Shown here piece by piece: positions 17,989 to 26,261 of a stretch of 64,000 bases of DNA (position 1 is the first letter of the stretch; every line of letters begins with the position of its first letter). The notes beneath the pieces are model-generated. The model saw only the letters and a program-made list of their open reading frames with translations. It searched no databases and was not told where the DNA came from. Where the stretch lies: NCBI RefSeq assembly GCF_020880815.1, contig NZ_JAJITD010000004.1, forward strand, positions 62,001 to 126,000, written 5' to 3'. Source of the DNA: Paraburkholderia sejongensis. Its GTDB lineage: Bacteria > Pseudomonadota > Gammaproteobacteria > Burkholderiales > Burkholderiaceae. The translations under genes and the position numbers were made by a program.

Positions 17989-18189
17989 TCGCGGGCACGC
18001 TCGCAGCCTTCAACTGACTGCCGTACGCCAACAGATCGCCTCGAATTCTGTTGGCCGTTCGCTGACAGACACCGCTTCAGGAAACCGCTCGGTAAGCCGT
18101 AAACCCCGTAAACAAGGGCTTTTCGGCGCATGGCCCGGATGATGCAAAAGCTGTCGCAACAGTGTTGGAACTTGCGAACGAGGCCAGTC

Positions 18190-18741
18190 ATGAACACCGC
18201 AACGCGCGATCCCCGCCACGAAGCTTTCGAAGCTGGCACCGCCGGCGCCGCCAAAGCGTCGACGATCGATCTGCCGATCGGCGCCCATCTGGTCACCCAA
18301 CGCAACGGCTACGAGCATCACGGCATCTACGTCGGCAATGGCCGCGTGGTGCATTACTCGGGCTTCGCCAGTTCCGCGCATCGCGGGCCGGTCGAGGAAG
18401 TCGAACTCGCGCGCTTCGCGGCCGGTCATCCGCTGTCGATCCGCGCGACGCCGTCCGCGCTCTACGTCGGCGCCGAAGCGGTGAGCCGCGCGCGCTCGCG
18501 CCTGGGCGAAAACCGCTACCGCCTGCTGACCAACAACTGCGAACACTTTTGCGCATGGTGCCTGCTCGGCGAAAGCCGCAGCGAACAGGTGGATGGGTGC
18601 CTGCGCCATCCGCGCGCCGGCATGCGCGCGCTGCTGTGCCTCGTGAAGGCGTTCGTCGAAAGCGGCGCACGGCACGGGGCGGCGCGCGGCGAATCCGCAT
18701 TCCACGGCGCGCAGTTCGAACAAGCCGCCCAGATCGCGTGA
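18190..18741 (+). CDS. LRAT-fold (lecithin:retinol acyltransferase-like) NlpC/P60-superfamily protein
   Basis: 183 aa from the ATG at 18190 (GAGG upstream); an ATG at 18130 would add 20 residues. The family signature is clear: GAHLVTQRNGYEHHGIYVGNGRVVHYSG carries the catalytic His, and NNCEHFCAWCLLGE carries the catalytic Cys. Such proteins are thiol acyltransferases or hydrolases acting on lipids. No signal peptide or membrane anchor is evident. A small conserved-looking gene follows 81 bp downstream. Confidence 0.85.
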   Translation: MNTATRDPRHEAFEAGTAGAAKASTIDLPIGAHLVTQRNGYEHHGIYVGNGRVVHYSGFASSAHRGPVEEVELARFAAGHPLSIRATPSALYVGAEAVSRARSRLGENRYRLLTNNCEHFCAWCLLGESRSEQVDGCLRHPRAGMRALLCLVKAFVESGARHGAARGESAFHGAQFEQAAQIA

Positions 18742-18822
18742 ACGCAGCGCCGGCGACGCACACCGCAACACAGCACAAAGCAGTACAGCGCTTCGCGCGC
18801 GAGACGATTCGAGGAGAGCATC

Positions 18823-19071
18823 ATGGTTGCCGGAGAAAAAAGCTTGCACTGGGCCGTCGATAAATGGCTCGCGCCCACTCCGTCGATGCCCGCGCGCGTC
18901 GTCCAGTTCTGCCACCGCGCATCGCAACATCGCTATGTGTGCGTGCAGACGCTGAAACCGGAAGGATTGCTGTCGATTTTCTTCTTCCGCCATCGCGACG
19001 GCTCGTGGAACGTGTTCCCGCCGCAAGCCGAGCGTCCGGCGATGAACGGCCACTGCCGCAGCGCCGCATAG
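18823..19071 (+). CDS. small hypothetical protein, 82 aa
   Basis: 82 aa with a good ribosome site (GAGGAGAG) 6 nt before the ATG. Soluble and basic, with VVQFCHRASQHRYVCVQTLKPEG and SIFFFRHRDGSWNVFPP giving it a small alpha/beta look. Family not recognised. It follows the LRAT gene in the same direction and may be co-transcribed. Long opposite-strand frames here have no ribosome site. Confidence 0.65.
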   Translation: MVAGEKSLHWAVDKWLAPTPSMPARVVQFCHRASQHRYVCVQTLKPEGLLSIFFFRHRDGSWNVFPPQAERPAMNGHCRSAA

Positions 19072-19105
19072 TCGCCCAGGCTCACGCTCCAATTCAGGCT
19101 CGAGC

Positions 19106-19981
19106 TCAGGCGCGAGCGGCCGCCGCCTCCTTGACGATCCACTGACTGAACAGCACCATCGCCGGCGTCATCGGCTTGCCCTTCAGACTGGTCAGCCAGT
19201 AACTGCCCGCATGAACCTCCACGTCGAACGGGCGCACCAGCCGCCCGCTGTTGACCTCGTGCTCGAACATCGACACCGGCGCGAGCGCGATCCCGGCGCC
19301 CTGCATCGCCGCTTCCACCATCAGCCGCGACGAATCGAACACCGGCCCACGCACCGGCCGCGGCGCGATCCCGGCGGCCGCGAACCAGTTCATCCAGTCA
19401 TCCGCGCGATACGAGCGCAGCAAGGTTTCGTTCGCGAGATCGTCGGGGCGTGACAGGCGCGCAGCGATTTCCGGCGTGCACAGCAGCGCGAGCGGTGCGT
19501 CGAGCAGGCGGGTCGCGAGCGAGCCGGGCCAGGTTCCGTCGCCGAAACGGATCGCGAAGTCGAGGCCCTCGGTCGCGAGATCGACGAGATTGTTGTTGGT
19601 CAGCAGCCGGAGTTCGACGAACGGATGCGCGTCGCGAAACGATCTCAGGCGCGGCATCAACCAGCCGACCGCGAAAGTGCCGACCACGCTGATCGTCAGT
19701 ACTTCGTGGAAGTGGCCGCCCTCGAACTGCTTGAGCACCGCCTCGATGCGATCGAACGCATCGGACAGCACCGGGCGCAGCGCGAGTCCTTCGTCGGTCA
19801 TCGCGAGGCCGCGCGGCAGGCGCTTGAACAGCGCGGTGCCGAGCCGCTCTTCGAGCGAGCGGACCTGCTGGCTCACGGCCGCCTGGGTCACGTTCAATTC
19901 CTGCGCGGCGCGCGTGAAGCTCAGATGCCGCGCGGACGATTCGAACGCGCGCAGCGCGTTCAGCGGGAGATACGGTCTCAT
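19106..19981 (-). CDS. LysR-family regulator, AmpR/PenR/GcvA subgroup
   Basis: 291 aa. The N-terminal winged helix-turn-helix (residues 5-65; LPLNALRAFESSARHLSFTRAAQELNVTQAAVSQQVRSLE) and the effector domain (VVGTFAVGWLMPRL, LLTNNNLVDLATEGLDFAIRFGDG, VFDSSRLMVEAAMQGAGIALAP) closely resemble AmpR/PenR beta-lactamase regulators and GcvA. In Burkholderia, PenR is divergent from a class A beta-lactamase; here the divergent neighbour is a DUF4126 membrane protein and no beta-lactamase is present. The target is therefore unknown. Confidence 0.9.
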   Translation of the reverse strand: MRPYLPLNALRAFESSARHLSFTRAAQELNVTQAAVSQQVRSLEERLGTALFKRLPRGLAMTDEGLALRPVLSDAFDRIEAVLKQFEGGHFHEVLTISVVGTFAVGWLMPRLRSFRDAHPFVELRLLTNNNLVDLATEGLDFAIRFGDGTWPGSLATRLLDAPLALLCTPEIAARLSRPDDLANETLLRSYRADDWMNWFAAAGIAPRPVRGPVFDSSRLMVEAAMQGAGIALAPVSMFEHEVNSGRLVRPFDVEVHAGSYWLTSLKGKPMTPAMVLFSQWIVKEAAAARA

Positions 19982-20347
19982 GTTCCAGGTATTAGATTTT
20001 TTTGTGAGTCGGCTAACTTATCACCGTTTGCCGGCGGCGCGCGGAAAATCGGTGGCCGTGTCCCGCGCCCGTCGACGCTCGTCTGTGCCCGCCGACTGTG
20101 CGACACTAGGGGCCGCATCGACGGACGCAGCCGTCCATCGCGCACTGTTTCGCGCGCAGGGTGGACGAGGCGGCGGCAACGAAGTGGCGCTCGTGAGCAA
20201 CAGCAACGCGCGAACGTGGCCTGCCCCGATGCAGTGGTGAGAAGTTGACTGTGCAGATGGAATGCTCGACAGGTCCTGCCGACGTTCGTCCACGTAAAAC
20301 GTCGGCCTGTTCAACAGTGCATCATTGCCCTCGTTCAGGAGTCCACT
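19982..20347. other. 366-bp divergent intergenic region
   Basis: Lies between the LysR regulator and the DUF4126 gene. LysR-type T-N11-A sites are expected here by analogy, but I could not pick out one convincing site. AGGAG sits just before 20348. No gene seen. Confidence 0.6.
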
Positions 20348-20839
20348 ATGTCCGTGTACGTTCTGGCCTTGCTCATCGGTATCGTCGCCGGCCTGCGCGC
20401 GATGACCGCTCCCGCCGCTGTCAGCTGGGCCGCGCGGCTCGGATGGTTGCCGCTGCAAGGCACGTCGCTCGCCTTCTTCGGCTTCGCCGCCACGCCGTAC
20501 ATCTTCACCCTGCTGGCGCTCCTCGAACTGATCACCGATCAACTCCCCGAAACCCCTAGTCGCAAGGTGCCGTTGCAGTTCGGCGCGCGCATCGTCCTGG
20601 GCGCGTTGAGCGGCGCGGCGATCAGCGGCGTGCATGGCGGGCTGGCGGGCGGCTCGCTGGTCGGTGTGCTGGGCGCGGTGGTCGGGGCGGTCGGCGCGGT
20701 GCTCGGCACGCTCGGCGGCGCGAAGGCGCGCGCGGCGCTGGCCAATATGTTCGGGCGCGATGCGCCGGCGGCGCTGATCGAGGACGTGGTCGCGATCGTC
20801 GGCGCGGCGCTGATCGTAGTATCGCTGCACGGGTTCTGA
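20348..20839 (+). CDS. DUF4126 family membrane protein
   Basis: 163 aa; the ATG follows AGGAG. Four to five hydrophobic segments with many Gly/Ala residues: LLIGIVAGLRAMTAPAAVSW, LAFFGFAATPYIFTLLALLELI, ALSGAAISGVHGGLAGGSLVGVLGAVVGAVGAVLGTLGG and VAIVGAALIVVSL. The GLRAMTAPA motif and the DQLPETPSRK loop are typical of DUF4126. Function unknown. Divergent from the AmpR-type regulator, which may control it. Confidence 0.85.
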   Translation: MSVYVLALLIGIVAGLRAMTAPAAVSWAARLGWLPLQGTSLAFFGFAATPYIFTLLALLELITDQLPETPSRKVPLQFGARIVLGALSGAAISGVHGGLAGGSLVGVLGAVVGAVGAVLGTLGGAKARAALANMFGRDAPAALIEDVVAIVGAALIVVSLHGF

Positions 20840-20941
20840 CAGATGCGCGAAAGCGGCGGGATGCGTAGTGCGTCGCCGCCGCGTTGCTTTGTTTAGCGTG
20901 CCGAAACGATCCGGCTGGCCGCTTCGCCGCCTTGCGCGTCG

Positions 20942-22021
20942 TTATTGAACGCGGGCCACCCGCGGGCTTGTCGCGATGCGCTTCGCCGGACCGGTAGCGG
21001 AAGCCGCGGCGGTAGTCGAGGCCGGCGCGCTCGCCGCGGGCGGAATCAGCTTGCCTTGCACCAGCAGTCCCAGCGTCTTTACCACCAGGATCGCGATGAT
21101 CGCGTTCGCGGCGACGAACAGTACCGGCGCGGCCCATTCGAGCGGACCGGTCGCGCCGCGTTCGAGCAGGCGCAGCACCATCGTCGGCAGCGCGGCGACG
21201 CCGAAGCTGAACGCCCAGTAGCCGGCCACGAACGCCTGGCGGCGAATCCACGGCAGCAGACGCAGCAGCAACAAGCCTTGATACAGGCCGTAGCCGAGCA
21301 GCGCGTAAGCGAACAGATCGGGTGCGCCGCTGGTCAGGCTCAGGTACGCGACTCCACCGACGACCGGCGGCGCGAGCTGGATGCCGAGCGTCGGACGCAG
21401 TGCTTCGGGCAGCGGTTCATGCACGGCGGCGCGCTGCAGGATCATCGATTCGAGCGCGAGCCAGGCCAGCGCGCCGGCGCCGAAAAACAGTTCGCCGAGC
21501 TGATGAAAACCGAACGCCGCCGAACTCGTCGCCGCGACGAAGCCGGCGCCGACCGTCGGCAGATAGATCGCCGGGGTGGTCAGTTCGGGTTGGCGGCCGC
21601 CTTGCCACAGCTTGCCTTGCAGGTAGACGCCGAGCGCGAGTTGCGCGAGCGTCGCGACGCCGTACAGGCTCAGCGCGAGCGTATGCGCATACGGTTGCAG
21701 CAGTTGCGCCGCGAGCAGCGTCGCCACCGGCGCGAGCGCGACGAACGACGATTGCACCGGATGTTCGAGTTCCGCGCGGGCCTCGGCGGTGTGAGCGAAC
21801 CACTTGTGCGCGTAAGCGGCCAGCAGGACGAGCCAGAGCGCGAGCGCGGCGACCGTCAGCGCGGTTCCCGCGATGGCGGGCAGATCCCACACGCGGATCG
21901 CGACGCGCCACAGATTGGCGAACGCGAGCGCGCCCACCGCGATCCCGAAGAAGCCAGCGGGGATTGCACCCCCGTTGGAACCACCTTTAGCACTACGAGT
22001 AGCACCACGATTGCCGTTCAT
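20942..22021 (-). CDS. TehA/SLAC1-family dicarboxylate or tellurite-resistance transporter
   Basis: 359 aa, GGAG before the ATG. About ten membrane segments with SLAC1/TehA features: PAGFFGIAVGALAFANLWRVA near the start, HPVQSSFVALAPVATLL (central pore-lining Phe region) and PTVGAGFVAATSSAAFG. The tail after residue 320 is Ala/Thr/Ser-rich. Inner-membrane anion channel or C4-dicarboxylate carrier. No tellurite-resistance partner gene is next to it, so the substrate is not settled. Confidence 0.85.
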   Translation of the reverse strand: MNGNRGATRSAKGGSNGGAIPAGFFGIAVGALAFANLWRVAIRVWDLPAIAGTALTVAALALWLVLLAAYAHKWFAHTAEARAELEHPVQSSFVALAPVATLLAAQLLQPYAHTLALSLYGVATLAQLALGVYLQGKLWQGGRQPELTTPAIYLPTVGAGFVAATSSAAFGFHQLGELFFGAGALAWLALESMILQRAAVHEPLPEALRPTLGIQLAPPVVGGVAYLSLTSGAPDLFAYALLGYGLYQGLLLLRLLPWIRRQAFVAGYWAFSFGVAALPTMVLRLLERGATGPLEWAAPVLFVAANAIIAILVVKTLGLLVQGKLIPPAASAPASTTAAASATGPAKRIATSPRVARVQ

Positions 22022-22197
22022 GACCGGGCTCCTGAAGTTGCGTCGCGCTGCGCGGTTCAGGCTTCGCGCGAACGATGGCTCACTTTAAGAGGCGGCGGTC
22101 AAACGTAGAACGCTGGCGACGCTCGACCAATAGCGCGAGCGTCTCAAGCTGATTGCGGGTTAGCGGGCTGCCGGTGACGCGCAATGACGCGCCGCTC

Positions 22198-22548
22198 TTA
22201 CGGGCCCATCCGCACGAGCATGGACAGCAACTGGTCGAACGACAGCGGTTTGCGCGCGTACGCAATGTGGGGATTCGGTTGCGCGGGCAGGTCGGCGGCC
22301 GCGCTGCACAGGATGATCGGGATTTCGCGCAAGTCGGCATCCGCGTTTAGCGCCGCGCACAGCTCGGTGCCGGACATCACCGGCATCATGCAGTCGGACA
22401 CGATGATGTCGGGGCGGCTCGTGCGCACCAGTTCGAGCGCGACCGCTCCGTTGGACGCGGTCAGCACGGTGTAGCCGTGCCGCTCCAGCAGCAGCCGCCA
22501 GACCGTCAGGATGTCGAACTCGTCGTCCACCACCAGAATGGTTTTCAT
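22198..22548 (-). CDS. single-domain response regulator (CheY-like)
   Basis: 116 aa, only a receiver domain: acidic pair in VVDDEFD, phospho-acceptor Asp in IIVSDCMMPVMSG (about residue 52), a Ser in the switch position in ILCSAAAD, and K in YARKPLSFD. There is no output domain. It starts 6 nt after the KaiC-like gene, so the two are co-expressed. It probably modulates or reads the KaiC-like ATPase through protein contact. Confidence 0.9.
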   Translation of the reverse strand: MKTILVVDDEFDILTVWRLLLERHGYTVLTASNGAVALELVRTSRPDIIVSDCMMPVMSGTELCAALNADADLREIPIILCSAAADLPAQPNPHIAYARKPLSFDQLLSMLVRMGP

Positions 22549-22554
22549 GGGCGC

Positions 22555-24108
22555 CTAGGTTGGGCGCCGCGTTTGCAGCGTGGCCGGCAGTCCGGCCGGC
22601 GACGGCGAACCGGCGGTCGTGGGTGGACCGTCGATCACGTCGAGACCTTGCGACGAAATCTCCAGCTCGCGCAGCGATGTGTCGTGCGCGCTTTCGCGTT
22701 GCTTGACCACCGAGATCATCCGTCGCAAGCCGTGCTCCGTCGTCTCCGCGTAGCGCAGCAGGATCAGGTTCTCGGTCAGCGCCGAGACCCGCACCGCGCG
22801 GCCGTGACCGGGGTCCGCGTAGAGCGGCAGCTCCTCGGTGACGAGCGTCGTGACGGCCGCCTCGCGCAGCTGATGCAGCAGCGCGTTGAGAAACAGCCCG
22901 AAACGCTCGGTGCGCAGCGCCGAATCGCGGAAGCCTTCGACCCCGTCGATCACGATGCGCGTCGCGCCGGTCTCGCGGACGGTGGCGAGCGCGTTGGCCG
23001 CGACCTCGTCGACCGCGAGTTCGATCGCCGGTTGCCAGTTCACCACGAGGCGGCCGTCCCGCCACGCGTCGGCGAGCGGGATCGATACCGCTTCGGCCTT
23101 GCCGATCAGCCGCTGCGGTCCTTCGTAGAAGCCCAGATACACGCAGCGCTCGCCGCGTGCGAGGCCGGCGGCCAGAAACTGCAGACACAGCAGCGTTTTG
23201 CCGACCCCGGACGGGCCGATCAGCGTGGTGGTCGAGCCTTGCGCGAAGCCGCCGCCGAGCAGATTGTCCAGGTGCGGCAAGCCGAAGCCGAGGCGCGCTT
23301 TCAGATCGACCGGGCCGGGCGGCGCGGCGCACTGCGCCTCGAGCCGCGGGAACATCAGCAGCCCGCTTTCGGCGATGCGGAAGAAGTGCTTGCCCATCAG
23401 ATGGTTGCGCGCGCGCATCTTGTGCACTTCGATTTCGCGCGCGCGGCGCATCCCGTCGCTGTAGCGGTTCAGCTCGATCAGCCCGTCGACCAGCGTGTGT
23501 TCGGGGTGCGGCTCGTTGCCGGACAGCGGCGCGAGCAGCAGCGTCGTGCAGTCGAGCGCGGCGACCAGCGCGTTCAGTTCGTGGATGAACTTCGACAGCG
23601 ACAGCTCGGTTTCGCTGAATTCGCGCGCGCTGCGAAAGCCGTCGATGATCATCAGGCTCGGCCGGTAGTCGTAGATGCTCGACGCGATCAGCTTCAGAAA
23701 GCCGTCGAGGCCGTCCTTCATCAGCTCGTGATAGCCGGACACGAACAGCATTTGCTGCGCGACCGCGGTTTCGTCGAAGAAGCTCAAGCCTTTCAGATGA
23801 GCGAGCAGTTTGTCGTGCGACTCGGCGATCAGCGTCATGTACAGCACCTTCTCGCCCTGGCGGACCCGGTGAAAGCCGATCTGGCTCGACAGGATCGTCT
23901 TGCCGGCGCCCGCCATCCCTTCCAGCAGATAGACGCCGCCGCTCACCAGTCCGCCGCCGAGAATTTCGTCGAAGCCGGGCACGCCGGTTTCGACATTGCG
24001 TCGCGCCGCGTCGCGCCGGGTCTCGCCCGGCCGGTCACGGTCGGGTCGGGCCGCGTCGGACCGCGCCGCTGCGGACGAGGAAGACGGGTTGGATGCGTCG
24101 GTAGTCAT
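22555..24108 (-). CDS. KaiC-like double RecA-domain ATPase
   Basis: 517 aa from the ATG at 24108; a TTG at 24126 in the same frame is also possible. After a disordered Ser/Ala/Arg-rich tail (to about residue 35) come two KaiC domains: the first with TGVPGFDEILGGGLVSGGVYLLEGMAGAGKT, the second with FGLPHLDNLLGGGFAQGSTTTLIGPSGVGKT. The double domain gives a circadian-KaiC-like layout, but kaiA and kaiB are absent. Non-cyanobacterial KaiC homologues act in stress or signal pathways. The adjacent receiver-only protein suggests a small phosphorelay-linked switch. Confidence 0.88.
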   Translation of the reverse strand: MTTDASNPSSSSAAARSDAARPDRDRPGETRRDAARRNVETGVPGFDEILGGGLVSGGVYLLEGMAGAGKTILSSQIGFHRVRQGEKVLYMTLIAESHDKLLAHLKGLSFFDETAVAQQMLFVSGYHELMKDGLDGFLKLIASSIYDYRPSLMIIDGFRSAREFSETELSLSKFIHELNALVAALDCTTLLLAPLSGNEPHPEHTLVDGLIELNRYSDGMRRAREIEVHKMRARNHLMGKHFFRIAESGLLMFPRLEAQCAAPPGPVDLKARLGFGLPHLDNLLGGGFAQGSTTTLIGPSGVGKTLLCLQFLAAGLARGERCVYLGFYEGPQRLIGKAEAVSIPLADAWRDGRLVVNWQPAIELAVDEVAANALATVRETGATRIVIDGVEGFRDSALRTERFGLFLNALLHQLREAAVTTLVTEELPLYADPGHGRAVRVSALTENLILLRYAETTEHGLRRMISVVKQRESAHDTSLRELEISSQGLDVIDGPPTTAGSPSPAGLPATLQTRRPT

Positions 24109-24275
24109 TGTCGATGTGTAGTTCAAGGTGCACTGAAAACGACGGTTGGTCGTGACCGTCTGATGCTCAACCTAGCGGCGGCAGCAATCCGCGTTCCCGG
24201 ACGGGCGGCGGCGCGAGGCAACGCGCAATGCGGGGGATTCTATCTGGGGCCGGGACGCTTGGCGAACCGGTGTGC

Positions 24276-24332
24276 AGGGCGGGGGAAAGGCGGGGGGGAA
24301 GGCGGAGGGAAAGGTGCGGGCGGGCAGGGGGC
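24276..24332 (+). other. G-rich tract in a 341-bp gap
   Basis: Many G-runs of three to seven separated by short A/C spacers, inside the noncoding stretch between the KaiC-like gene and the tannase gene (24109-24449). Potential G-quadruplex on the plus strand; C-rich in any transcript toward the KaiC-like gene. No gene seen in the gap. Confidence 0.55.
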
Positions 24333-24410
24333 AAAGCAGAGTGAGCGGGCGGCGGTTCTTCGCTACCCGGTCGATCCTGCAAACGCTGTAACGCGGGTGG
24401 AACACACTGC

Positions 24411-24436
24411 CGCGCATGCCGGGTTCGGCATGCGCG
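24411..24436 (-). terminator. hairpin after the tannase gene
   Basis: Perfect 11-bp stem (24411-24421 with 24426-24436) and 4-nt loop, 14 nt beyond the tannase stop. The U-run is poor, so termination may be partial or Rho-assisted. Confidence 0.55.
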
Positions 24437-24449
24437 AGCGCACTGCTAG

Positions 24450-26228
24450 TTAACTACAGGTGAAGCTGCTGGCCGAATCGACGTTGCCGCCCGTATAGCG
24501 CGCGACCTTCGGATACGGACACAGCGGCCGCGTGCGTCCGGCGCCCCAACTCGACGGCACGTCGCTGTTCGGCACCGCGCTGCTCGCATCGCGCGCGGTC
24601 GCGATCACGCTGTCGGGCGCCTTGCCCTGTTCGACCCACGCGATCATCGGCGTCAGCATGTCGAACTGGTCGGTGCTCGGGCCGCCGCTGCAATGGTTCA
24701 TCCCGGCGATCGTGTAGAGCCGCGCGAAGTTCGTCGCGTCGCCGGCGTTCGCGGTGCTCAGACGCTGATACCAGTCGGTCGTGTCGTTCGACGAAAACAC
24801 CGGGTCGCTGGTGCCGTGATAGACGATCAGCTTGGCGCCGCGCTGCTTCAGCGCGCTCAGATTGGTCTCGTCCGGCGGCGTCATGAACGACCACGACGAC
24901 TCGGTGTACACGCCGCCCGTCGCGAAGATTTTCGGCGCGTCGGTGTCCATGCTGAAGTTCAGCGCATAGGACGGCAACTGGCTCAGAATCGACGCGCTTT
25001 GCGGCAGCGTCGTGAACGTGAACGCCGCGGCGGCCGGGTCGAGCGTGATCGAGTTCGACTGCTTCCATGCCGACCAGCCGCCGCCGAGCCCGGCGTCGTA
25101 CGGGAAGCTCGCATACAGCGCGTGGCCGGCGCTGTCGCGCGCGCCCGCGAACAGGTTGCCGATCGCGTCCTTCTGCGCGGTGGTCAGGCAGGTGCCGTCG
25201 CGCGTGTTGTTGGTGCAGGTCGGCACGTCGTTGGCGAGGCTGAAGTTCGCCTGGCAGGCCTTGATGTCCTGGATCAGACCGTCGGTCGCGCCGTCGAGCG
25301 CATCGCATTTGGCGAGGATTTTTGCCGCGACCATCGCCCGTTCGGCCGCCGTGAAGCCGGTCGTGATGTCGGGCAGCCCGGCCGGGGTCGTGGCGGTCGC
25401 GACTTTCGCGAGCTGCTGCGCGCCCCACATTTCGCCGATCGCCGCCTTCGGCAGATGAAAGCCCGGATCGCCGGCGATGATGCCGTCGTATTCGGCCGAC
25501 GAACGCGCGGCCGCGACCAGCGCGTGCCGGCCGCCGTTCGAGCAACCTTCGAAGTAGCTGCGGTCCGGAGCCTTGCCGTAAGCGAGCTTGATCACCTGCT
25601 TGGCCATCGGCGTGAGCGTCGCGACCGCGTTGTAGCCGTAATCGAGACGCGCCTGCGGGTCCAGACCGAACAGCGGATTTTGCGACGAGCTGTGGCCGGC
25701 ATCCGAGCTGATCACCGCGAAGCCCATGTTCAGCGCGTCGTTGGTCGCGCCGCCGCCGCCGATCTCGCCGGTCGCGGTGACCACGTTGCCGTCCAGACCG
25801 CCGTTGGCCTGATAGAAGAAACGGCCGTTCCACGCGAGCGGCAGGCGCATCTCGAAGCCGATCGCGTAGGTCTTGCCGTCGACGCTGCTCACGCGCTGAT
25901 TCATGTTGCCCTGAATCAGGCAGTGCTCGGCGATCGGTTTGCCGCTTACCGTCAACGTGCCGGCGGCGACGTCGGTGACCGTCGTGAAGGTGGTGTTCGC
26001 GAACGACAGCTTCGCGGCGAGCGCCGCGCAGGTGCCGGCGAGCGTGCCGGGCGTGGCCGCGCTCAGTTGCGGCAGCGCGGTCGCGCTGGCGCTGGTGCCG
26101 GTGCTGCCGGTGCCGGTGCCGCTAGTGCCGTTGTTGCTCGTGTTCGTCGAGCCGTCGTGATTGCTGCCGCCGCACGCGGCGAGCGCGAGCGCCGCGGCCG
26201 CCGCGATTGCGATAGAAGTGCATTTCAT
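24450..26228 (-). CDS. tannase/feruloyl esterase family lipoprotein
   Basis: 592 aa. The lipoprotein signal ends in LAAC (Cys19), followed by a Gly/Ser/Thr-rich linker. The esterase domain has the family nucleophile motif G-C-S-N-G-G (SYFEGCSNGGRHALVAA), the Asp region LIVYHGTSDPVFS and the His region AGMNHCSGGP. Tannase/feruloyl esterases release gallate or ferulate from plant esters. As a surface or periplasmic lipoprotein upstream (in metabolic order) of a porin, an aromatic acid importer and the ferulate genes, feruloyl or chlorogenate ester hydrolysis is the likely role. It is the last gene of a minus-strand run with the porin (33-bp gap) and MFS genes. Confidence 0.9.
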   Translation of the reverse strand: MKCTSIAIAAAAALALAACGGSNHDGSTNTSNNGTSGTGTGSTGTSASATALPQLSAATPGTLAGTCAALAAKLSFANTTFTTVTDVAAGTLTVSGKPIAEHCLIQGNMNQRVSSVDGKTYAIGFEMRLPLAWNGRFFYQANGGLDGNVVTATGEIGGGGATNDALNMGFAVISSDAGHSSSQNPLFGLDPQARLDYGYNAVATLTPMAKQVIKLAYGKAPDRSYFEGCSNGGRHALVAAARSSAEYDGIIAGDPGFHLPKAAIGEMWGAQQLAKVATATTPAGLPDITTGFTAAERAMVAAKILAKCDALDGATDGLIQDIKACQANFSLANDVPTCTNNTRDGTCLTTAQKDAIGNLFAGARDSAGHALYASFPYDAGLGGGWSAWKQSNSITLDPAAAAFTFTTLPQSASILSQLPSYALNFSMDTDAPKIFATGGVYTESSWSFMTPPDETNLSALKQRGAKLIVYHGTSDPVFSSNDTTDWYQRLSTANAGDATNFARLYTIAGMNHCSGGPSTDQFDMLTPMIAWVEQGKAPDSVIATARDASSAVPNSDVPSSWGAGRTRPLCPYPKVARYTGGNVDSASSFTCS

Positions 26229-26261
26229 CCGATGTCTCCTGTCGTTGTCAGCTGCTTGTCG

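Noticed and set aside
20942..22021. Tellurite-resistance operon
   Set aside because: Only a TehA/SLAC1-type gene is present; no tehB or ter genes nearby, so resistance is not claimed.
22198..24108. Circadian kaiABC system
   Set aside because: Only the KaiC-like ATPase is present with a receiver protein; kaiA and kaiB are absent.
22477..24453. 658-aa plus-strand open frame over the KaiC-like gene
   Set aside because: The KaiC-like frame carries two P-loops and family motifs; this one has none.
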